64,000 nucleotides of DNA, from assembly GCF_023169945.1 (NCBI RefSeq), contig NZ_AP025591.1, positions 5,874,501 to 5,938,500 on the forward strand, read 5' to 3'. The DNA is from Anaeromyxobacter oryzae (GTDB taxonomy: Bacteria > Myxococcota > Myxococcia > Myxococcales > Anaeromyxobacteraceae). Below, one piece after another: positions 26,070-34,714 of this stretch. The notes beneath the pieces were generated by a model that was given only the letters and a program-made list of their open reading frames with translations, made no database searches and had not been told where the DNA came from. Position 1 is the stretch's first letter. The number at the start of each line of letters is the position of its first letter. The translations under genes and the position numbers were made by a program.

Positions 26070-27335
26070 ATGGCGTTTCTCGGACCGAGCCTGCGGCGGC
26101 GGAGGGTGACGGACCGGCCCGGCGTGCGCGCTGCGGCCGCGGTCGTCGTCTCGCTCGCGCTGAACGCGCTCGCGATCTGGCTCCTCGTTCGCGTCGGCGC
26201 GTTCGAGATGCCGAAGGCGCCCCGGGAGACCCGCGTCGCGCTCGCGCCGCTCAGCGCCCAGCAGTGGGCGGCGAACCGCGCCATCGCGGGCGGCGCCCAG
26301 CCGCCGCAGCAGCCTCTCCGCGCCCCCACGGTCCCCGTGCCGCCGCCCCCCCCCGCGCCGCCGCCGCCGGAGCCGAAGAAGATGCCGGGGCAGATCGTGG
26401 ACGTCGCGCCGTCGAAGAACAACACGCCGCCGAAGGACTCGAGGTTCCTCTCGGATCGGGACAACACCGTCGACAAGGAGACGCGGTCGCGCTTCGCCGG
26501 TACGCGTGCGTACGAGAACACCCTCCCGATGCCGTCGGACGGCGCGAAGAAGCCGCCGCAGCCGGTCGAGCAGCGGGGCGAGGGCGGGAAGACGGCGGAG
26601 GCGAAGGCCGGCAAGGAAGGCCCGAAGGGCGGGACCGGCGCGGTGCGGCCGGTCGCGCCGAAGCAGCCGGCGCAGGAGCGGCTCGCGCTCGCGCCAAAGC
26701 CGGATGAGCGCGGCTCCGGCGAGCTCCTCTCGGTGGTGCCGCGCGAGGATCGCCAGCGCGTGCCCGGGACCGGCGACAGCCTCGCGGTGCCGGGGCCGCC
26801 GGGCGCGCCCGACGGCGGCGGCGAGCGGCGGTCCGGCCGGATGGACGCGCGGCTGATCCCGGATCCGCAGAGCCTCGCACGGATCGCCGGCGGGCCGTCG
26901 CCGGATCGCCTCGAGAACGTGACGGAGGGTGACGCGACCGCCCTGAACACCCGCGGGTTCAAGTACGCGACCTTCATCAACCGCGTCGGCCTCTCGATCT
27001 ACCGGGAGTGGGATCCCAACCGCGCCTATCTGTCGCGGGATCCGGACGGCACCATCTTCCCGCAGCGCGACCGCACGACCGGCATCCAGATCGTGCTCGC
27101 GCCGGACGGCGCGCTCCGGATGGTGAAGGTGCTCGAGCCCAGCGGCCTCGACTTCCTGGACAACGAGATCGTGCGCGCCACGCGCGCCGCCGCGCCATTC
27201 CCGAACCCGCCCGGCGGGCTGGTCGAGAACGACGAGATCCGCCTCACGTTCTACTACACGCTCGAGTCGCGCCACGCGTCGCGGGTGCAGGTCGTGCTGC
27301 CGCACGCTTCCGGGCAGCGGCCGTACCCGGAGTAG
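26070..27335 (+). CDS. TonB-like energy transducer / AgmX-type protein
   Basis: 421 residues: a cytoplasmic basic N-terminus, one transmembrane helix (about 20-42, AAAVVVSLALNALAIWLLV), a Pro-rich periplasmic stretch (VPVPPPPPAPPPPEPKKM), a long charged/disordered linker and a C-terminal TonB-like domain. The latter shows YATFINRVGLSIYREWDP, then TGIQIVLAPDGALRMVKVLE and FPNPPGGL. It should span the periplasm and pass proton-motive force to outer-membrane partners, or act in gliding-type machinery as related myxobacterial proteins do. No exbB/exbD genes are adjacent. Start ATG 26070; an alternative in-frame ATG at 26034 has GGAGGG immediately before it. Confidence 0.75.
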   Translation: MAFLGPSLRRRRVTDRPGVRAAAAVVVSLALNALAIWLLVRVGAFEMPKAPRETRVALAPLSAQQWAANRAIAGGAQPPQQPLRAPTVPVPPPPPAPPPPEPKKMPGQIVDVAPSKNNTPPKDSRFLSDRDNTVDKETRSRFAGTRAYENTLPMPSDGAKKPPQPVEQRGEGGKTAEAKAGKEGPKGGTGAVRPVAPKQPAQERLALAPKPDERGSGELLSVVPREDRQRVPGTGDSLAVPGPPGAPDGGGERRSGRMDARLIPDPQSLARIAGGPSPDRLENVTEGDATALNTRGFKYATFINRVGLSIYREWDPNRAYLSRDPDGTIFPQRDRTTGIQIVLAPDGALRMVKVLEPSGLDFLDNEIVRATRAAAPFPNPPGGLVENDEIRLTFYYTLESRHASRVQVVLPHASGQRPYPE

Positions 27336-27437
27336 ATCGCTCCGCGCACGGATGGTGGCGGCGACGCGCCCGCGCGGCCGGCGATCGGTCGCCCGCTTCT
27401 CGGCACCCGACCACCTCGGCTATCCTCCGCCGCGACC

Positions 27438-28223
27438 ATGGGCCCTCCGGATCCCGCTCTCGCCGCCGCCGCGCACCCCGTCCTCGGGGCGCTGCTCTGG
27501 GCCGCCGCCGCGGTGTACGCGCTGGCCGCCGTCGCCGTCCTCGTCCGGCCGGCGCTCGCGCGCTGGCCGCTCGCGGCGGGGGCCGCCATCCACCTCGCGG
27601 CGACCGCGGGGCGGGGCCTGGCGATCGGCTTCTTCCCGCTCACGAACAAGATGGAGTCGTTCAACGCGGCCGCCCTCGCGACGGCGCTCCTCGCGGTCGT
27701 CGCCTTCCGCCCCGCGCGCGCGTACCTCGTGCCGCTCCTCGCGGTGCTCGGCGCCGCGCTCGCGGCGGCGCTCTCGATGCCGGGCGATCTCCGCTGGCCG
27801 CCGCCCCTCATGCGAACGGTCTGGTACCCGCTCCACATCCCGCTCTCGTTCCTCTCCTACGCGTCGTGGGCGGCGGCGGCGGCCGCCGCCGCGGCGTGGT
27901 GGCGCGACGGGGACGCCGCCTGGGTCGCCCTCGTGGACCGGCTCGCGCTGTGGGGCTTCGGCCTGTGGTCGCTCTCGATGGTGACCGGGGGCGTGTGGGG
28001 CGTCGTCGCGTGGGGCGCCTGGTTCATGTGGGATCCGAAGGTGATCTGGTCGGTGATCCTGTGGTTCCACTACGCGGCGTTCGTGCACGTGCGGCTCACG
28101 CCCTCGCTCCAGGGCCGGACCTGGATCCGCCCGGCGCTCGCGGCGGTCGGGTTCGGGTTCGTGCTCGTCGCCTACGTCGGCACCTCCTTCTTCTTCGGGC
28201 GGTCCTCGCATGCCTTCGGATAG
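27438..28223 (+). CDS. ccsA: Cytochrome c biogenesis protein CcsA/ResC family (heme handling)
   Basis: 261 residues, seven to eight transmembrane helices. It contains the tryptophan-rich heme-binding WWD motif of system II (VWGVVAWGAWFMWDPKVIWS) and conserved His residues flanking it (VWYPLHIPLSF and ILWFHYAAFVHVRLT). It delivers heme across the inner membrane for covalent attachment to apocytochromes c. Its last 14 bp overlap the following resB-like gene, so both halves of the system II synthase are coexpressed. The organism should therefore make many c-type cytochromes, consistent with an anaerobically respiring myxobacterium. Confidence 0.87.
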   Translation: MGPPDPALAAAAHPVLGALLWAAAAVYALAAVAVLVRPALARWPLAAGAAIHLAATAGRGLAIGFFPLTNKMESFNAAALATALLAVVAFRPARAYLVPLLAVLGAALAAALSMPGDLRWPPPLMRTVWYPLHIPLSFLSYASWAAAAAAAAAWWRDGDAAWVALVDRLALWGFGLWSLSMVTGGVWGVVAWGAWFMWDPKVIWSVILWFHYAAFVHVRLTPSLQGRTWIRPALAAVGFGFVLVAYVGTSFFFGRSSHAFG

Positions 28224-29265
28224 CCGCCTCGACCGTCCGGACCGCCTCGCCTGGCTGCGCTCGCAGGGCCTCGGGCTCGCCTGCGGCTTCGCGACGGTGG
28301 TCCTCCTCGCGGTGGGCTCGTTCGTCCTCGCCGGCACGCGCGACGGCGCGTCGGCCGGCATCGGCATGGACGACCTGCGCGGCTTCTTCGCGCCGCCGTC
28401 GTGGGTCCACCTCTGGTTCTACCTGTTGCTCCCGGTCGCGGCGCTGTACGCCCTGAACACCGTGCTCGCGACCTGGGACACCGTGAGCCGGCGGTGGCGC
28501 GCCGGCGTCCGCGCGCCGTCGTCCTACGCACCGTCCGTGGTTCACGTCGGGTTCCTCCTCGCGCTCGCGGCGCACGCCGTCGGCGGTTTCCGTGGCGCCG
28601 AGCGCGGCGAGGTGATCCTGACGGAGGGGTGGCAGCCGGTGCCGGGGTTCGGCGAGGTCCGGCTCGCGTCGCTGGACGTCGAGACGCTGCCAGGCGGTAT
28701 GCCCCGCGACGCGCGGGCAGAGGTCCTCGTCCGCGGCGCCGACGGGCGAGAGCGCGAGGACGCCATCGGCTACAACGATCCGCTCTCGTCGGGCGCCGGC
28801 GCGCGCCTGGCGCTCCTCTCGGAGCTCGGTCAGGTCCGCGTCGCCGAGCTCGGCTCGGGCGGGGACGGGTGCGTCCTCGCGGAAGGGCAGGGCTGCCTCG
28901 TCGCCGGGGAGCGGATCGAGGCGCTCCGCGTCGCGACGATCGCGGGCGGTGGCGGCGCGGCGCTCGTGCGGGCGCGGGGGCCGTCGGGGGCGGTCGAGGC
29001 GCGCTGGCTCCGCGACGACGGCGAGCTGGCGCTCGCGGGGAACCGCCCGCTCCAGCTCCGGGCCGTCCGCGAGGTCCCCGCGGTGCTCGTGCGCGTCCGC
29101 GAGGCGCCCGGCAACCCGTGGGCGCTCGCCGCGTCGCTGGTCCTCGCGGCCGGGCTCGCGCTCATGTGGCGCCGCTTCGTCCCCCGCCGCGCCGCCGCGC
29201 GTGACACCGTGGACCCCGGCGAGAGGGTGGGCGCGGTCGAGCCGGCCGGCCCCGCCGTTCCCTGA
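28210..29265 (+). CDS. resB: Cytochrome c biogenesis protein ResB/Ccs1-like
   Basis: 351 residues with the ResB layout: three transmembrane helices in the first 130 residues, a large periplasmic domain of about 170 residues, and a fourth helix near the C-terminus (NPWALAASLVLAAGLALMWRRF). It partners CcsA in the system II cytochrome c synthase, binding the apocytochrome and keeping its CXXCH thiols reduced. Order ccsA then resB with a 14-bp overlap; it converges on the barrel-protein gene 9 bp away. Sequence similarity to ResB is weaker than the topology match. Confidence 0.75.
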   Translation: MPSDSRLDRPDRLAWLRSQGLGLACGFATVVLLAVGSFVLAGTRDGASAGIGMDDLRGFFAPPSWVHLWFYLLLPVAALYALNTVLATWDTVSRRWRAGVRAPSSYAPSVVHVGFLLALAAHAVGGFRGAERGEVILTEGWQPVPGFGEVRLASLDVETLPGGMPRDARAEVLVRGADGREREDAIGYNDPLSSGAGARLALLSELGQVRVAELGSGGDGCVLAEGQGCLVAGERIEALRVATIAGGGGAALVRARGPSGAVEARWLRDDGELALAGNRPLQLRAVREVPAVLVRVREAPGNPWALAASLVLAAGLALMWRRFVPRRAAARDTVDPGERVGAVEPAGPAVP

Positions 29266-29274
29266 GGGAGCTCC

Positions 29275-30003
29275 CTACAGCTTGAAGGTCCCCTTGAGGC
29301 CGAGCTGGAGCCAGGAGTGGAACGCCCGGCCGTGGATGTCGCCGGAGATGTCCGCGAACCCCGGCGTCGAGATGTTGAAGCTCGAGAACTCGGCCATGCT
29401 GTACGAGATGAACGGACCGAGCGCGAACCGGGGGGACAGCGCGAGGTCGAGCCCCGCCTCGAGGAGCGGGAACTCGAGGCCGTCGTAGCTGAACGTCGAG
29501 ATGTTCCCGACCGTCGAGTCGAAGGCGTCGGCCGAGATGAACTCCCAGCCGATGCCGAACCCGAGCCACGGATCGACCGGACGGTGGGGGGCCAGGTGGA
29601 ACTGCATGTCCACGCCGAACCGGAAGCTCTGGCCGTCGCAGGACCGCCCCGCCACGCAGAAGTCCCGGTTCACCGACATCGGCGCATACTCGAAGTAGAA
29701 GCCGCCCCACAATGCCGGGTTGAAGCGGTAGCCCAGCTCGAACCAGATCGGGATCTTGTATTCGAGGAGGTCGTCGAGGCGGGGGTCGCCCTCGTCGGAG
29801 ATCTTCCCGCCGGGGAACGCGTAGCCGACCCGCGCAGCGACCACGAGGCCCGTGTCGTGCTGCGGTGGCCTGCCACGCGGCGGACCGTACGGCGGGGGCC
29901 CGTACGGGGGCGGCGGGGGCGGCGGGGCGTTCGGATCGTACTGCGCGGTGGCGAGCGCCGGCAGCGCGAGCAGGGCCAGGAGCACGATCGATCGCGTACG
30001 CAT
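29275..30003 (-). CDS. Outer-membrane beta-barrel protein
   Basis: 242 residues with a clean signal peptide (MRTRSIVLLALLALPALATA, cut before QYDPN), a Pro/Tyr-rich linker (PPPPPPYGPPPYGPP), and about 190 residues of alternating aromatic/polar strands (FELGYRFNPALWGGFYFEYA, FGVDMQFHLAPH, WLGFGIGWEFISADAF). It ends in WLQLGLKGTFKL, close to the C-terminal Phe/Leu signature of BamA substrates. GGAGG sits 7 nt before the ATG. It follows gcvPB by 60 bp on the same strand. Ligand or channel function is unknown. Confidence 0.8.
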   Translation of the reverse strand: MRTRSIVLLALLALPALATAQYDPNAPPPPPPPYGPPPYGPPRGRPPQHDTGLVVAARVGYAFPGGKISDEGDPRLDDLLEYKIPIWFELGYRFNPALWGGFYFEYAPMSVNRDFCVAGRSCDGQSFRFGVDMQFHLAPHRPVDPWLGFGIGWEFISADAFDSTVGNISTFSYDGLEFPLLEAGLDLALSPRFALGPFISYSMAEFSSFNISTPGFADISGDIHGRAFHSWLQLGLKGTFKL

Positions 30004-30063
30004 ATGACGACCTCCGGACGCCGTGAGGGCGCCCGGAAATCCCATAATGCGGCCGCCGCCGAC

Positions 30064-31635
30064 CTACTCGACCTTCATCCCGGGCCGCCAGCGCAGGATC
30101 GGCTTCCGGGCCGCCCGGGTCTCGTCCAGGCGCGCGCGCACCGGGCGGACCGGCGCGGCCTTGACCGCCGCCGCGTCCGTCTTCGCCTCCTCCGCGATGG
30201 CCTTCATCGCGGCGACGAACCCGTCCAGCGTCTCCTTCGACTCCGTCTCCGTCGGCTCGATCATGATCGCGCCGTGCACGACGAGCGGGAAGTAGATCGT
30301 CGGCGGGTGGAACCCCTGGTCGATGAGCGCCTTCGCGATGTCCATCGTCGTGACGCCGGCCGCCTGCTGGTGCTTGTCGTCGAAGACGACCTCGTGGAGC
30401 GAGGCGGTCTCGTAGGGCAGGTTGAAGGTGTCCTTCAGCCGCGCGCGGACGTAGTTCGCGTTCAGGACCGCGAGCTCGCCGGTGGCGCGAACGCCCTCCG
30501 GGCCGTACTCGCGGACGAGCGCCCACGCGCGGACGAACATCGCGAAGTTGCCCCAGAACTCGCGGAGGCGGCCGATGGTCCTCGGCCGCTCCTTCACGTC
30601 GGTGACGAGGCGGTACGTCTCGCCCTCCTTCACCACGACGGGCAGCGGGAGGAACGGCGCGAGCGCCGCCTTCACCGCCACGGGGCCGGAGCCCGGGCCG
30701 CCCCCGCCGTGCGGCGTCGCGAACGTCTTGTGGAGGTTGTACTGGATGACGTCGAAGCCCATGTCGCCCGGGCGCGCCACGCCGAGCAGCGCGTTCATGT
30801 TCGCGCCGTCGCCGTACACGAGGCCGCCCTTCGCGTGGACGATCTCGGCGATCTCGGCGATGTTGCTCTCGAACACGCCGAGCGTGTTCGGGTTCGTGAT
30901 CATGATCGCCGCGACGTCCTCGTCCATGGCGGCGCGCACGGTCTCGGGGTGCAGCCGGCCGTCGGGGCCGGAGGCGAGCTGGACGACCGCGTAGCCGTTC
31001 AGCGCCGAGGACGCCGGGTTCGTGCCGTGGGCGGTGTCGGGGATGAGGACCTTCTTCCGCGGGTTCCCCTTCGCCTCGTGGTAGGCGCGGATGAGCATGA
31101 GGCCGCACAGCTCGCCGTGCGCGCCCGCGGCGGGCGTGAGGGTGGTCGCGTCGAACCCCGCGATCTCGGAGAGCGCCCGCTCGAGCTGGTACATGAGCTC
31201 GAGCGCGCCCTGCGCGAGCTCGGGCGGCGCGAGCGGGTGCAGGTTCGCGAACCCGGGCAGCCGCGCGAGGGCCTCGCTCGACTTCGGGTTGTACTTCATG
31301 GTGCAGGAGCCGAGCGGGTAGAACCCGGTGTCGATGCCGTGGTTCCAGACCGACAGGCGGGTGAAGTGCCGGACGATCTCGAGCTCGGAGAGCTCCGGGA
31401 GCCCCTCGACCGTGCCGCGGAGCAGCGCCGCCGGGATCTCCTGGGCCGGGTCGTAGTCCTTCGGCGCGGGCGGGAGCGACACGCCGGTGCGCCCGCGCGA
31501 GCCGTGCTCGAAGAGGAGCGGCTCCTCGTACACGAGGCCCCGGGTCGCGCCGCCGAGCCCTGCGCCCGTCGGCGCCGCGGCGCCGGGCTTCGCGTCGTTC
31601 TCCATCGTGGGCTTCCAGCCGGTGGGGTTCGCCAT
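30064..31635 (-). CDS. gcvPB: Glycine dehydrogenase (decarboxylating) subunit 2
   Basis: 523 residues, the PLP-binding half of the split glycine cleavage P-protein. The Schiff-base Lys is in YNLHKTFATPHGGGGPG. Other conserved parts are GSCTMKYNPKSSE, TLTPAAGAHGELCGLM, IPDTAHGTNPASS and ITNPNTLGVFE. With gcvPA it decarboxylates glycine and passes the aminomethyl group to GcvH. GGAG precedes the ATG by 7 nt; only 2 bp separate it from the gcvPA stop. An extra about 30-residue N-terminal stretch and an Arg/Ala-rich C-terminal tail lie outside the conserved core. Confidence 0.96.
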   Translation of the reverse strand: MANPTGWKPTMENDAKPGAAAPTGAGLGGATRGLVYEEPLLFEHGSRGRTGVSLPPAPKDYDPAQEIPAALLRGTVEGLPELSELEIVRHFTRLSVWNHGIDTGFYPLGSCTMKYNPKSSEALARLPGFANLHPLAPPELAQGALELMYQLERALSEIAGFDATTLTPAAGAHGELCGLMLIRAYHEAKGNPRKKVLIPDTAHGTNPASSALNGYAVVQLASGPDGRLHPETVRAAMDEDVAAIMITNPNTLGVFESNIAEIAEIVHAKGGLVYGDGANMNALLGVARPGDMGFDVIQYNLHKTFATPHGGGGPGSGPVAVKAALAPFLPLPVVVKEGETYRLVTDVKERPRTIGRLREFWGNFAMFVRAWALVREYGPEGVRATGELAVLNANYVRARLKDTFNLPYETASLHEVVFDDKHQQAAGVTTMDIAKALIDQGFHPPTIYFPLVVHGAIMIEPTETESKETLDGFVAAMKAIAEEAKTDAAAVKAAPVRPVRARLDETRAARKPILRWRPGMKVE

Positions 31636-31637
31636 GG

Positions 31638-32975
31638 CTAGCTCCTCACCGCCTGCGCGAAGAGCTCGATGAGCTCGGGCCCGTGCAGCTCGGTCGCGAC
31701 GCAGAGCAGGGCGCCCTTCGCGCGCGGGTGATCGGGGTACCAGCGCCCGAGCGGCGCGCCGGCGACGAGGCCCTTCTTGGCGAGCCGCGCCACGACCGCC
31801 TCGGCGTCGCCCACGTCGAACACCTGCTCGTTGAAGACCGGGCCCGTGAACACCGTCCCGAAGCCGGACCGCTTCATCGCGTCGCGGAGCATCCGGGCGC
31901 GGCCGTGGTTCAGCCGCGCGAGCTCGGCGAGACCGTTCCGGCCGAGGAGGCCGAGGTGGATCGTCGATGCGAGGGCGCAGAGGCCGGAGTTGGTGCAGAT
32001 GTTCGAGGTCGCCTTCTCGCGGCGGATGTGCTGCTCGCGCGTCGAGAGGGTGAGGACGAAGCCGCGGCGACCCTGCTTGTCGGTCGTCGCGCCGCAGATC
32101 CGGCCCGGCATCTGCCGCACGTTCGCCTCGCGCGTCGCGAAGAAGCCCGGGAACGGACCGCCGAAGGAGAGCGGGTTGCCGAAGCTCTGGAACGTCCCGA
32201 CGGCGACGTCCGCGCCGAGCGCGCCCGGCGCCTGGAGCAACCCGAGCGCGACCGCCTCCGCCGTGACCGAGACGGTGAGGGCGCCCGCCTTCTTCGCGAT
32301 GGCGGCCGCCTCGGGGAGCGCGTCGACGACGCCGAGGAAGTTCGGGTAGCCGAGGAGCACGCAGGCCGTGTCCGCGCCGACCGCCTTCTCGAGAGCGGCG
32401 AGGTCGGTGCGGCCGTCGGAACCGAACGGCACGGTGACGATCTCGTCGCGCGTGGAGCGCAGGTACGTCGCGAGGACCTTCCGGTACTCGGGGTGCAGCG
32501 CCGCGGAGACGACGATCTTCTTCCGGCCGGTGATGCGCGCGGCCATGAGCGCCGCCTCGGCGGTCGCCGTGGCGCCGTCGTACATGGAGGCGTTCGACAC
32601 GTCCATGCCGGTGAGCAGGCACACGAACGTCTGCCACTCGAACAGCGCCTGGAGCGTGCCCTGCGAGATCTCCGGCTGGTACGGCGTGTACGCGGTGAAG
32701 AACTCGCCCCGGAGGAGCAGCTGGTCGACCACCGGCGGGACGTGGTGCGGGTAGGCGCCCGCGCCCACGAACGGCGGGTGCGCCGTCTCGTTCCGGCCCG
32801 CGAGGCGGCCGAACTCGGCGAAGAGGGCGATCTCGTCGAGCGCCGGCGGCAGGTCGAGGGCTCGCCCGAGCCGGAGCTTCTCCGGGATGGAGTCGAACAG
32901 CTCCGGGACGCTCTTCGCCCCGATGGCGTCGAGCATCGCCCGGATGTCCTCGGGCGTGTGCGGGTGGTAGCGCAA
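31638..32975 (-). CDS. gcvPA: Glycine dehydrogenase (decarboxylating) subunit 1
   Basis: 445 residues, the other half of the split P-protein: RYHPHTPEDIRAML at the N-terminus, YTPYQPEISQGTLQALFEWQ, TGMDVSNASMYDGATATAEA and TREQHIRREKATSNICTN. No Met precedes the conserved N-terminus. The start is TTG at 32975, supported by GGAG 7 nt upstream and by the conserved beginning M-RYHPHTP in homologues. It lies between gcvH (62 bp) and gcvPB (2 bp) in the gcv operon. Confidence 0.95.
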   Translation of the reverse strand: MRYHPHTPEDIRAMLDAIGAKSVPELFDSIPEKLRLGRALDLPPALDEIALFAEFGRLAGRNETAHPPFVGAGAYPHHVPPVVDQLLLRGEFFTAYTPYQPEISQGTLQALFEWQTFVCLLTGMDVSNASMYDGATATAEAALMAARITGRKKIVVSAALHPEYRKVLATYLRSTRDEIVTVPFGSDGRTDLAALEKAVGADTACVLLGYPNFLGVVDALPEAAAIAKKAGALTVSVTAEAVALGLLQAPGALGADVAVGTFQSFGNPLSFGGPFPGFFATREANVRQMPGRICGATTDKQGRRGFVLTLSTREQHIRREKATSNICTNSGLCALASTIHLGLLGRNGLAELARLNHGRARMLRDAMKRSGFGTVFTGPVFNEQVFDVGDAEAVVARLAKKGLVAGAPLGRWYPDHPRAKGALLCVATELHGPELIELFAQAVRS

Positions 32976-33037
32976 TGGATGGCTCCGCGGCGCGAAGCTC
33001 CGCGCCGCCGACAGGGGAACGCCCGGGAGCGGTGGAC

Positions 33038-33424
33038 CTACTCCTGCTCCTCGACGAACGCCTTGTACGTCTTGGCGTCCATCAGGGCCTCGAGCTCCTT
33101 CGGATCCGCCGGCTCGATGACGATCATCCACCCCTCCTCGTAGGGGTCCTCGTTGATCGTCTCGGGCGCGTCGGACAGCGGGTCGTTCACCTCGACCACT
33201 TTCCCGCTGATCGGCGCGAACAGCTCGGAGACGGCCTTGGTCGACTCGACGACGCCGAACGACTCGCCCTTCTTCACCGGGTCGCCGACGTCGGGCAGCT
33301 CGACGAAGACGACGTCGCCGAGCTGGTCCTGGGCGAAGTCGGTGATGCCGACCACGATGTTGCCACCCTTCTTCTTCGCCCACTCGTGTTCGCGCGTGTA
33401 GCGGAGCTCGTCCGGGAAATCCAT
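33038..33424 (-). CDS. gcvH: Glycine cleavage system H protein
   Basis: 128 residues, normal length. The lipoylated Lys is K63 in VVESTKAVSEL; REHEW near the N-terminus and DPYEEGWMIVIEP near the C-terminus are typical. It carries the aminomethyl group between the P, T and L proteins. It is preceded by gcvT with a 15-bp gap. A lipoamide dehydrogenase (L protein) and lipoylation genes are not in this window. Confidence 0.97.
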   Translation of the reverse strand: MDFPDELRYTREHEWAKKKGGNIVVGITDFAQDQLGDVVFVELPDVGDPVKKGESFGVVESTKAVSELFAPISGKVVEVNDPLSDAPETINEDPYEEGWMIVIEPADPKELEALMDAKTYKAFVEEQE

Positions 33425-33439
33425 GTCACTCCCTCCAGG

Positions 33440-34522
33440 TCACTTTCGCGTGTAGAACGGCGTCTTGACGGCCTGCGCGGCGACCGGCTTGCCGCGGATC
33501 TCGACGGCGAACGACGAGCCCTCGGCGGCGAGGGCGGGCGGCACGTACGCGAGCCCGATCGACGTCCCGAGCGACGGGCTCTTCGTCCCGCTCGTCACGA
33601 CGCCGACCTTCCGGCCGTCCTGCAGCACCGGGTACCCGTGGCGTGCGATGCCGGGCTCGACCAGCTGGAAGCCGACCAGCTTCCGCGTGAGCCCCTGCTC
33701 CTTCTGGCGGAGGAGCGCGTCCCGGCCGACGAAGTCGCCCTTGTCGAGCTTCACGACCCAGGCGAGGCCGGCCTCGAGCGGCGTCGTCCCGTCGTCCATG
33801 TCGGAGCCGTAGAGCCGGTACGCCATCTCGAGCCGGAGCGAGTCGCGGGCGCCGAGTCCGCACGGCGCGATCCCCTCCGGCTTGCCCGCGGCCATGAGCG
33901 CCTCCCAGAGCCGCGGCCCCTCGGCGGAGGCGCAGAAGAGCTCGAACCCGTCCTCGCCGGTGTAGCCGGTCCGCGCGACGATGCACGCGACGCCGGCGAC
34001 CTCGCCGTGGCCGAACCGGTAGGACTTCATCTGCGAGAGGTTCACCTTCGTGAGCCGCTGCAGCAGCTCCGCGGCCTTCGGTCCCTGGAGCGCGAGCTGC
34101 GCCCAGTCGTCGGACTCGTTCTTCACGTCCGCGCCGCCCGCGTGCGCCGCGAGCCAGTCGAAGTCCTTCTGGCGGTTCGACGCGTTCACGCACACGAGCA
34201 GGTCGTTCGCGGCGCGGCGGTAGACGACCACGTCGTCCACGATGCCGCCGTCCTCGCGGCAGAGGCAGCCGTACTGCGCCTGGCCGTCGGCGACCTTCGA
34301 GAGGTCGTTCGTGAACACCCGGTTCAGCGCCTCGAGCGCCTTCGGGCCGCGGAACACGACCTCGCCCATGTGCGAGACATCGAACAGCCCGACGCGCGTA
34401 CGTACCGCGGCGTGCTCGGCGAGGATGCCTTCGTACTGGACCGGCATGTCCCAGCCGGCGAACTCGACCATCCGTGCGCCGGACCGAACATGGATGTCGT
34501 GGAGAGGCGTGCGGAGGGCCAT
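33440..34522 (-). CDS. gcvT: Aminomethyltransferase (glycine cleavage T protein)
   Basis: 360 residues. GcvT fold with VEFAGWDMPVQY, the conserved LFDVSHMGE, ARTGYTGEDGFEL (folate-site region) and the C-terminal barrel domain (GTKSPSLGTSIGLAYV). It releases ammonia and makes 5,10-methylenetetrahydrofolate, linking to folD further along. First gene of the gcv operon: a sigma-70-type promoter lies at 34554-34581, giving a leader of only about 25 nt, so no glycine riboswitch fits between promoter and start. Confidence 0.96.
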   Translation of the reverse strand: MALRTPLHDIHVRSGARMVEFAGWDMPVQYEGILAEHAAVRTRVGLFDVSHMGEVVFRGPKALEALNRVFTNDLSKVADGQAQYGCLCREDGGIVDDVVVYRRAANDLLVCVNASNRQKDFDWLAAHAGGADVKNESDDWAQLALQGPKAAELLQRLTKVNLSQMKSYRFGHGEVAGVACIVARTGYTGEDGFELFCASAEGPRLWEALMAAGKPEGIAPCGLGARDSLRLEMAYRLYGSDMDDGTTPLEAGLAWVVKLDKGDFVGRDALLRQKEQGLTRKLVGFQLVEPGIARHGYPVLQDGRKVGVVTSGTKSPSLGTSIGLAYVPPALAAEGSSFAVEIRGKPVAAQAVKTPFYTRK

Positions 34523-34553
34523 GAAGCCTCGTGGGGGAGTGGAGGGCGGGCGG

Positions 34554-34581
34554 ATTGTATCGGGGCTGACCCGACGGTCAA
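34554..34581 (-). promoter_or_regulatory. Promoter of the gcvT-gcvH-gcvPA-gcvPB operon
   Basis: On the minus strand TTGACC (34581-34576), a 16-bp spacer and TACAAT (34559-34554). Both hexamers match the sigma-70 consensus at five of six positions. Transcription would start near 34547. Confidence 0.75.
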
Positions 34582-34714
34582 GCACCGCCGGCGCGCTTCG
34601 CCCTGTCCGGACGCGCCCTTGCACTAGCAGCACGGCCGGCGTGCCGCAACGGCCTGGCGCGCGGAGCGGCCTGGGCACCGGAAGGGGCCCGCGGCGAGGG
34701 AGCGGCCGGCGCGG

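Noticed and set aside
34523..34553. Glycine riboswitch upstream of gcvT
   Set aside because: The promoter lies only about 30 bp from the ATG, leaving a leader too short for the aptamer; no conserved aptamer segments are seen.
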